DNA of 21,423 bases from Eubacterium sp. (GTDB lineage Bacteria > Bacillota_A > Clostridia > Peptostreptococcales > Anaerovoracaceae): contig JAFOML010000058.1 in NCBI GenBank assembly GCA_017425345.1, positions 1 through 21,423 of the forward strand. Reading direction: 5' to 3'. The first letter of the stretch is position 1. Every line of letters begins with the position of its first letter. Shown one piece after another: positions 15,723 to 21,423 of the stretch. A program made the translations under genes and the position numbers. The notes under the pieces were generated by a model. The model was not told the DNA's origin. It made no database searches and was given only the letters and a program-made list of their open reading frames with translations.

Positions 15723-16487
15723 TTAAAAAGCAGGAGAAAAGGAAATATAATTATGGTCGCCCAGACTGATCGTCCCGCGGGTCGTGCCATCCTTATATAA
15801 TTTATTCACAACCTTCTGCAGATTCCCGTCTTCGATCGACTTCCGCATCTGTTCCGGCGTGCCCGTTACGATGAGTGTGTCGTAAATATACGCGTTGATA
15901 TAGATGCCTTCCATCTCGATCCGTTTGAAATACAGATCCCCTTCATCCATCACGGAAACCATGCCGAGGGTCTTCTCTAACGTCCGGCTCTCAACCGCCT
16001 GTACGGGCTCGCCGATCTTGATTTTGCTCAGTGTCAGCCCCGTCAGCACGGTCAGCAGCGGATCGAAATCCGTTGTCCTGAGCACCGTGCCATCCTCCGA
16101 GATCACGACATAGCCGTCGCCGTATTTCACCGCCGCGATCTGCCGGCGCTCCGTCACATCAATGCAGAGCGTGCTCGGCAGCTTCCGCGTCACCACGACA
16201 TCCGTAAAGTACGGGTCCTTCAGCAGCGCCTCCCGGATCTCATCCTGCTGCGCGTGAAGGAGCAGGTTTTCGTTCAGCTTCACGCCGCTCATGTTGATGA
16301 TCTCTTCTTCCGTGTAATAGTGATTCCCCGTGACTTCGACATGACGGATATCAAACGCAGGAGACAGGACGAAACCGACCGCTACGATCACTACGAGTAG
16401 CACAATAAGAAACCGCATCAGATAGTGCTTGCGGCGTCTTTTTTTCTTTTCCCGAGGTATCTCCTTAAATTTAATATCTTCGTCCAT
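15723..16487 (-). CDS. ftsQ: Cell division protein FtsQ/DivIB
   Basis: The protein has 254 residues from ATG 16487, a bitopic inner-membrane divisome component that joins FtsL/FtsB-type partners. A short basic cytoplasmic end (REKKKRRRKHYLMR) is followed by one membrane segment (FLIVLLVVIVAVGFVLS, about 25-41). Next is a POTRA domain starting with FDIRHVEVTGNHYYTEEEII and then the beta domain up to LGDHNYISFSPAF. GGAG eight bases upstream supports ATG 16487; TTG at 16499 is an alternative adding four residues. It begins 15 bases after the murG stop. Its place directly before ftsZ is normal for Bacillota lacking ftsA in this cluster. Confidence 0.93.
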   Translation of the reverse strand: MDEDIKFKEIPREKKKRRRKHYLMRFLIVLLVVIVAVGFVLSPAFDIRHVEVTGNHYYTEEEIINMSGVKLNENLLLHAQQDEIREALLKDPYFTDVVVTRKLPSTLCIDVTERRQIAAVKYGDGYVVISEDGTVLRTTDFDPLLTVLTGLTLSKIKIGEPVQAVESRTLEKTLGMVSVMDEGDLYFKRIEMEGIYINAYIYDTLIVTGTPEQMRKSIEDGNLQKVVNKLYKDGTTRGTISLGDHNYISFSPAF

Positions 16488-16501
16488 ATCGTTCTCCAAC
16501 G

Positions 16502-17599
16502 TCAGTCGGCCTTGATTTCCTCATAAATCCGTTCTGCCGCATCGTGCGGTACGCAGCTCATCGCAATGCGGCCCATCTCTGCCACGCGTGCAGGGTCGTT
16601 CCGAAGCTCCTCGATCACCTGCAGGAACCGCTCCTCTGTCAGGTCCTCCTCTTCGATCAGCACCGCGCCGCCCCGGTCTGCCACCGATCTGGCGTTGAAG
16701 TACTGGTGATTGCCGGTCACATTCGGAGACGGAACCATGATCGAGCCGCGACCGACCACACAGGTCTCTGCCACGGAAAGCGCGCCGGACCGGCTGACGA
16801 TGATATCGGCAGCAGCGATCGTATCCGGCATGTCATCGATGTAGCTAATGATGCGCACATTGTCCGCAATGGCGAGGCCGTCCTCGTGGGCCTGTCCGAT
16901 CACCGCCTCGTAAAAGCGGCTTCCCGTTCCATAGATCAGCGTCACGCCGGGCTTCCCGTTTACCTGGCGCATGAGTCCGTACACGACGTCATTGATGCGC
17001 TCGGCTCCCAGGCTTCCGCCGAAGGAGAATACGACAAAATCATCATCCGGAATCCCCAGCTTTGCCCGCGCAGCTTTTCGGTCTGTGTTTTTAAAACTGC
17101 TCCGCACCGGGTTCCCGACGACAACGTGCTTCTCCGGCTGATGGAAATACTCGGATGCATCGGCGAATCCGAGAAATACTTTTCTGACAAAGCGCTCCAG
17201 GCTCTTGTTTGCAACACCCGGAAACGCATTCTGCTCGTGAATATAACAGCGGGCTCCCATTCTGTGGCCCGCGAAAATGACCGGGAAGCAGACATAGCCT
17301 CCCGTACCGATCACCACGTCCGGACGGAATTTCTTCATGATCTTCCGCGCGGCGCGGATCCCTTTCATATTGACGCGGATCGTCTCTGCAATGCGCAGCG
17401 CGTTGCTGCGGTCGATCCACATAGCGGGGACAAACCGGATCTCAAAACCTGCCTTCGGTACGATATCCTTCTCCAGTCCCTCTTCACAGCCGAGATACAG
17501 GATCTCAGCATCAGGCTCATGAGCCCGTATTGCTTCTGCGATGGCGATCGCCGGATAGATGTGTCCACCAGTGCCGCCGCCGGTTATGATCGCTCTCAT
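16502..17599 (-). CDS. murG: MurG, UDP-GlcNAc:lipid I N-acetylglucosaminyltransferase
   Basis: A 365-residue GT28 glycosyltransferase on the inner face of the membrane that converts lipid I to lipid II. The N-terminal glycine-rich loop GGGTGGHIYPAIAIAEAI is at 7-24. A second loop is FSFGGSLGAERIND near 192-205; the donor-binding region shows ADIIVSRSGALSVAE and NVTGNHQYFNA. The length is typical. ATG 17599 overlaps the ftsW stop by 4 bases (ATGA). The upstream ribosome site is weak (GAGAGAG), in line with coupled translation from ftsW. Downstream, ftsQ follows in the same unit. Confidence 0.97.
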   Translation of the reverse strand: MRAIITGGGTGGHIYPAIAIAEAIRAHEPDAEILYLGCEEGLEKDIVPKAGFEIRFVPAMWIDRSNALRIAETIRVNMKGIRAARKIMKKFRPDVVIGTGGYVCFPVIFAGHRMGARCYIHEQNAFPGVANKSLERFVRKVFLGFADASEYFHQPEKHVVVGNPVRSSFKNTDRKAARAKLGIPDDDFVVFSFGGSLGAERINDVVYGLMRQVNGKPGVTLIYGTGSRFYEAVIGQAHEDGLAIADNVRIISYIDDMPDTIAAADIIVSRSGALSVAETCVVGRGSIMVPSPNVTGNHQYFNARSVADRGGAVLIEEEDLTEERFLQVIEELRNDPARVAEMGRIAMSCVPHDAAERIYEEIKAD

Positions 17600-18816
17600 A
17601 TGAGACTCTCTCTTTCTTTTCTTCTCCGAATACGTTCTGCGCGGGTAGACGCCGCATTCTCCTCCGGCGGCTTGGTGACCGCATTTCTGGATACGTTCAG
17701 GACCACGCCGATAGCGCCCATAAAGATCCAGAGCGCGTTTCCACCGTAGCTGATAAACGGCATCGCGATTCCGGTAGGCGGCATCGAAGAAGTGACGACT
17801 GCAACATTCAGAACGACCTGAATGCCCAGCATCAGAGTGACTCCTCCCGCAAGGAGCATTCCGAACTGGTCAGGCGCATTCATGGAAACAAGGAAGCATC
17901 TCCATACCAGCAGCAGAAAAACAGCCAGCAGGAGCAGAATTGCGACAAATCCCAGTTCTTCTCCGATGATCGCGAGAATAAAGTCATTCTGTGGTTCCGG
18001 CAGGTAAAGGTTCTTCTGAACGCTCTTGCCAAGCCCGAGGCCGAACAGGCCGCCGGTTCCGAGCGCAAGCAGGGACTGAACGGCCTGAAAACCATCGCCC
18101 TGCGGATCTTTGAACGGATCGACAAAACTCGTCAGACGCTTCTGCCAGTACGCGATGCTCGGGTTGGAATCATCCGCCTGCAGAATGTATCCGATGCCGG
18201 CGCCGCCGAGAGCAAACGCGAGGATCACCCAGCGCCACTGCAGGCCCGCCAGGAACATCATACCGAATACGATGCCGACGACTGTGATCGCCGTGGACAG
18301 GTTCGGCTGCAGGACGATCAGACCGCCGAACAGGCCGGCCAGAACTGCCAGCGGCAGAACGCCTTTGAAGAAGGACAGGATCCGGTCCGGTTTATCGGAC
18401 AGATACGTGGCTACGAAAGCGATTACCGCGATCTTGGATACCTCTCCCGGCATGATCGTGATCGGACCAACGCCGATCCATCTGGTCGCGCCGTTGACGT
18501 TAATGCCGAGCGGCGTGAAGATCGCCAGCAGCAGACCGAGACTGCCGACCAGCAGGAACGGTGAAAGCTTCCGCCAGATGTGATAATCCATCACAGAGGC
18601 GATATACATGATCACGAATCCCGTGATGGCAAAGAACGCCTGCTTCTGCAGATAGGAGTACGGAGTCCCTGCCTCGTTAATTGATTTATAATAGCTCGCA
18701 CTGAACACCATGACCACGCCAAAGATCACGAGTATCACTACGAGCGAAATGATCATAAAATCGCTCGGCCGGACCCGCTTCAGCCCGTTCATGGTTTTCT
18801 CCAGTTTCTTTGCCAT
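17596..18816 (-). CDS. ftsW: FtsW/SpoVE-type SEDS peptidoglycan glycosyltransferase
   Basis: A 406-residue SEDS-family membrane protein with about ten membrane segments, which polymerises lipid II glycan strands together with a class B PBP. Visible family features are INVNGATRWIGVGPITIMPGEVSK (residues about 105-128, extracellular loop and re-entry), FKDPQGDGFQAVQSLLALGTGG, LPEPQNDFILAIIGEELG with the putative catalytic Asp278, and PFISYGGNALWIFMG near 353-367. The C-terminus is a basic tail (RAERIRRRKERE). Start ATG 18816 directly follows the murD TAA (TAAATG) with GGGAG nine bases upstream. The name ftsW is chosen from its place in the cluster; a SpoVE-like sporulation role cannot be excluded. 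Confidence 0.95.
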   Translation of the reverse strand: MAKKLEKTMNGLKRVRPSDFMIISLVVILVIFGVVMVFSASYYKSINEAGTPYSYLQKQAFFAITGFVIMYIASVMDYHIWRKLSPFLLVGSLGLLLAIFTPLGINVNGATRWIGVGPITIMPGEVSKIAVIAFVATYLSDKPDRILSFFKGVLPLAVLAGLFGGLIVLQPNLSTAITVVGIVFGMMFLAGLQWRWVILAFALGGAGIGYILQADDSNPSIAYWQKRLTSFVDPFKDPQGDGFQAVQSLLALGTGGLFGLGLGKSVQKNLYLPEPQNDFILAIIGEELGFVAILLLLAVFLLLVWRCFLVSMNAPDQFGMLLAGGVTLMLGIQVVLNVAVVTSSMPPTGIAMPFISYGGNALWIFMGAIGVVLNVSRNAVTKPPEENAASTRAERIRRRKERESLI

Positions 18817-20184
18817 TTACATAAGCTCCCTGACGCAGGCCTTAAAATGCCTGCCTCTCTGTTCATAGTTATCGTACATGTCCCAGCTGGCGCATGCAGG
18901 AGACAGCAGGACAGCGTCGCCCGGCTCCGCGATCTTCGCCGCGGCCGCAACGCATTCCTCCATGTCCTTGCAGTACTCATAGTCCCTGTATCCGATCAGG
19001 TCGCAGGACTCTGCGATGAAATGCGCGTCTCTTCCCAGCAGAATGAGGTGCTTGACGCAGCCCGGCAGATTCTTTACGAACTCGTCAAAGTTCTGGCTCT
19101 TCGCATCGCCTCCGGCGATCAGGATCACGTTCTTTTCCAAAGCGGCAAGCGCGGTCTCAGCCGCGTCCGTATTGGTTCCTTTCGAATCGTTAAAGTAACG
19201 GACACCGCGGATCTCGCCGCAGAACTCGATCCGGTGTTCTACACCACCGAATTCCCGGATGCCCTGCGCGATCACAGATGGATCGATCCCACTGAAATAG
19301 CAGATCGCTGCGGATGCCAGCGCGTTCGCAAGATTATGCCGTCCGATGATCTTCAGTTCGTCTGCTCCGACGATCGGGATCTCCTCCCCCTTCAGGTTGC
19401 AGACCGTGATCATCCCGTTCCGGACATAAGCGCCCGGTTTGGGCTGCAGCGTCAGACTGAACGGTATGATACATGCGCGGCAGTTCTCCGCGAGCGCATA
19501 GCACACCGGATCATCGCGGTTAATGATCAGAAAATCGTCTTCCGTCTGGTTTGCGAAGATCTTCGCCTTCGCGGCGCCATATCCCTCCATCGTATGATGG
19601 CGGTTGAGGTGATCCGGCGTCAGATTCAGGATCGCGGAAACTCTGGGGTGGAAGTCACGGGTTGTCTCCAACTGGAAGCTGCTGCACTCCGTTACCATCC
19701 AGTCCTCTTCCGTCGCCTGCGCGCCTGTTGTGATGACCGCAACGCCGATATTTCCGGCCACATGGGTCTTTCTGCCGGATTTTTCAAAGATCTCGCCTGT
19801 CAGGGTCGTCGTTGTCGTCTTTCCGTTCGTGCCGGTGATCGCGATGTAATTGCCCTTTCCGAGCCTGTATGCGATCTCCAGCTCACCGGTGATCTCAGCG
19901 CCTGCTTCTGCGGCTGCCTGAACGAATCCGAGCTCCGGTGAAACGCCCGGACTCAGCACGACCATATCATAACCGGACACATCCTCCGGTGCGCTTCCTA
20001 ATAGGAACGCTGCGCCGAGCTCTTTAAACTCTTTCAGAAGCTCTGCGTCTATCTGTTCTTCCTGTTTGGAATCCTGTACGGTGACGGAGGCTCCCAGACG
20101 AAGCAGCTCTCTCGCAGCTGCGATTCCGGAGCGTCCAAATCCTACGACAAGAATCTTTTTATTGTCCCATTCCCTATTGTCCAT
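18817..20184 (-). CDS. murD: MurD, UDP-N-acetylmuramoylalanine-D-glutamate ligase
   Basis: A 455-residue cytoplasmic Mur ligase that adds D-glutamate to UDP-MurNAc-L-Ala using ATP. The N-terminal Rossmann domain opens with KILVVGFGRSGIAAARELL. The ATP loop is GTNGKTTTTTLTG at 118-130. The central domain includes NLTPDHLNRHHTMEGYGAAK, and the C-terminal domain has GGVEHRIEF, NDSKGTNTDAAETAL and LLSPACASWDMYDNYEQRG, typical of MurD. ATG 20184 has AGGAGA nine or so bases upstream and lies 16 bases after the mraY stop. Between mraY and ftsW, this is its standard neighbourhood. Confidence 0.97.
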   Translation of the reverse strand: MDNREWDNKKILVVGFGRSGIAAARELLRLGASVTVQDSKQEEQIDAELLKEFKELGAAFLLGSAPEDVSGYDMVVLSPGVSPELGFVQAAAEAGAEITGELEIAYRLGKGNYIAITGTNGKTTTTTLTGEIFEKSGRKTHVAGNIGVAVITTGAQATEEDWMVTECSSFQLETTRDFHPRVSAILNLTPDHLNRHHTMEGYGAAKAKIFANQTEDDFLIINRDDPVCYALAENCRACIIPFSLTLQPKPGAYVRNGMITVCNLKGEEIPIVGADELKIIGRHNLANALASAAICYFSGIDPSVIAQGIREFGGVEHRIEFCGEIRGVRYFNDSKGTNTDAAETALAALEKNVILIAGGDAKSQNFDEFVKNLPGCVKHLILLGRDAHFIAESCDLIGYRDYEYCKDMEECVAAAAKIAEPGDAVLLSPACASWDMYDNYEQRGRHFKACVRELM

Positions 20185-20200
20185 TCTATATTATCTCCTC

Positions 20201-21163
20201 TCAGCTCAGTGCGATCGCCATCGTAATGATGCACAGCGCAGCTGTTGCGATCCAGAACATGATTGACACGTTCTTCTCATGCATGCCGCCCAGCTCAAAG
20301 TGATGGTGGATCGGCGCCATGCGGAATACGCGCTTTCCGGTGGTCTTGAAGGATACGACCTGGATGATCACTGAGAGCGCTTCCAGCACAAAGATGAATC
20401 CTGCGATCGGGATCAAAAGCTCTGCCTTCGCCATAATGATCGCAGCGGTCATGCCTCCGCCAAGCGCCATCGAGCCGGTATCGCCCATGAAGACCTGCGC
20501 CGGATATTTGTTATATACCAGAAAACCGATCAGTGCGCCGCTGGTCGCAAGCAGGTAATCCGCGCTTGCGATCGCTCCCATGGAATTGGCGATGATCGCC
20601 ATGCTGAAGGCAAAGATGGCGGAGACTCCGCCGCACAGGCCATCCAGCCCATCGGTCAGATTGACGCTGTTTGCCATCGCGACCATAACAAAGGCGACAA
20701 ACGGCACATACCAGATCCCCAGATCCACATATTTGTTGACGAATGGAATCCAGACCTGACTTCCCAGCTCTGTGTAGTTCATCACATAGTAGCCGAACGC
20801 GAGGCCGAACGCGATCTGCAGCACCAGCTTCTGCCAGGCGCGGAGCCCGAGATTGTGGTGCGCCGATACTTTGATATAGTCATCCAGAAATCCGATCAGA
20901 CCAAATGCCAGTCCCGCGATGATGATCACGACGAGATCGACGCTCGCCTTGACGCCGATCAGAGAACAGATCACGATCGCCACATAGATCGCGATTCCGC
21001 CCATCGTCGGCGTTCCCGCCTTGGACTGGTGGGACTGCGGTCCCTCCTCACGGATAAACTGCTGGAACTGCTTGTGCTTCAGGATCGGAATCTCAACGGA
21101 TGTCAGGATCATGCCTGCCATAAAGCCCAGCACGAGCACTACGATTATCTGAAAAATAGCCAT
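20201..21163 (-). CDS. mraY: MraY, phospho-N-acetylmuramoyl-pentapeptide transferase
   Basis: A 320-residue integral membrane enzyme with about ten segments that attaches phospho-MurNAc-pentapeptide to undecaprenyl phosphate, forming lipid I. Diagnostic motifs are GPQSHQSKAGTPTMGG (41-56), the DD pair in GFLDDYIKV (94-95), NLTDGLDGL (168-176) and APIHHHFELGG (283-293). The length is normal. ATG 21163 has GGAGGAC seven or so bases upstream. The gene starts 32 bases after the stop of a PASTA-domain PBP, whereas in most Bacillota murE and/or murF stand between them. Confidence 0.98.
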   Translation of the reverse strand: MAIFQIIVVLVLGFMAGMILTSVEIPILKHKQFQQFIREEGPQSHQSKAGTPTMGGIAIYVAIVICSLIGVKASVDLVVIIIAGLAFGLIGFLDDYIKVSAHHNLGLRAWQKLVLQIAFGLAFGYYVMNYTELGSQVWIPFVNKYVDLGIWYVPFVAFVMVAMANSVNLTDGLDGLCGGVSAIFAFSMAIIANSMGAIASADYLLATSGALIGFLVYNKYPAQVFMGDTGSMALGGGMTAAIIMAKAELLIPIAGFIFVLEALSVIIQVVSFKTTGKRVFRMAPIHHHFELGGMHEKNVSIMFWIATAALCIITMAIALS

Positions 21164-21195
21164 TTATTACGTCCTCCACTCATTCTTCTCTTTGT

Positions 21196-21423
21196 TTACT
21201 CCCGGTACAGGAACACGGTATCCCCCTTGACGAGGGAAGATCCGGCTTCCGGATACTGCTCCACGATCTCAAAGCTCGTATCATCATCCTCAGGTTCCGG
21301 GCTGACCTGATAGCGCAGTCCTGCCTTCGTCAGCGTCTTCATCGCCTGCTTATACGTCATTCCCTTCAGATTCGGCACGTAAACGACACTGGACGAGGAA
21401 GAGCTTCCCTCTCCATCCGGATA
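21196..21423 (-). CDS. C-terminal PASTA domain of a class B penicillin-binding protein (FtsI/SpoVD-like), partial
   Basis: The reading frame is open from the window end to TAA at 21196-21198 and gives 75 residues; the N-terminus lies outside. A serine run (GEGSSSSSSVVYV) links to a PASTA domain: VPNLKGMTYKQAMKTLTKAG, then FEIVEQYPEAGSSLVKGDTVFLYRE, with the expected P-x-a-G-s-x-v-x-G turn. PASTA tails occur on SpoVD/PBP2x-type transpeptidases and on Ser/Thr kinases. The place directly upstream of mraY in a dcw cluster makes a division transpeptidase the likelier choice. The catalytic domain is not in the window, so FtsI versus SpoVD cannot be decided. Confidence 0.8.
   Translation of the reverse strand, partial: YPDGEGSSSSSSVVYVPNLKGMTYKQAMKTLTKAGLRYQVSPEPEDDDTSFEIVEQYPEAGSSLVKGDTVFLYRE

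Noticed and set aside
1..21423. CRISPR arrays, tRNA or rRNA genes, riboswitches, prophage genes
   Set aside because: No regularly spaced repeats, no tRNA- or rRNA-like segments and no leader region long enough for a riboswitch were seen; gene gaps are nearly all below 75 bases except 1038-1176.

Overview
The window looks like a chromosome segment of a low-copy, anaerobic Bacillota (Clostridia-like) bacterium with moderately GC-rich DNA. The evidence is the murein/cell-division cluster without ftsA, a PASTA-tailed penicillin-binding protein, MutS2 with an Smr domain, the rRNA-methylase-pheS-pheT-zapA-mutS2 order shared with Bacillus subtilis, and two radical SAM enzymes typical of anaerobes. 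Genus cannot be assigned from this stretch. All complete genes lie on the minus strand, so transcription runs from high to low coordinates.

From 21423 down to 14522 is a dcw (division and cell wall) cluster: the 3' end of a PASTA-domain PBP, then mraY, murD, ftsW, murG, ftsQ/divIB and ftsZ, tightly packed with short or overlapping junctions. It supplies lipid I/II synthesis and the core of the divisome. murE and murF are not between the PBP and mraY, and no ftsA or sporulation sigma genes follow ftsQ/ftsZ. A symmetric hairpin terminator (14479-14506) closes ftsZ.

From 14468 to 5590 is a translation, division and repair block: a SpoU/TrmH RNA methyltransferase, pheS, pheT, zapA, mutS2 and argS. 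From 5581 to 1177 follow a compact radical SAM pair, a TPR protein and an AEC-family transporter; the first three are translationally coupled by 1-nt and 4-nt overlaps. Their joint function is not known. A LysR regulator (147-1037) has its own good promoter and is separated from the AEC gene by a hairpin.

The first about 140 bases are different. They read on the plus strand as the last about 40 codons of a TnpB-like protein followed by an imperfect hairpin and a TTGAC end, which fits the right end of an IS200/IS605-type element. The element appears to stop 6 bases before the LysR stop codon. If this is right, the same bases are the 3' part of an OMEGA (omega) guide RNA whose guide would read into the end of the LysR gene. 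This is the most unusual thing here; the rest is mostly conserved housekeeping with a few departures noted in the findings.
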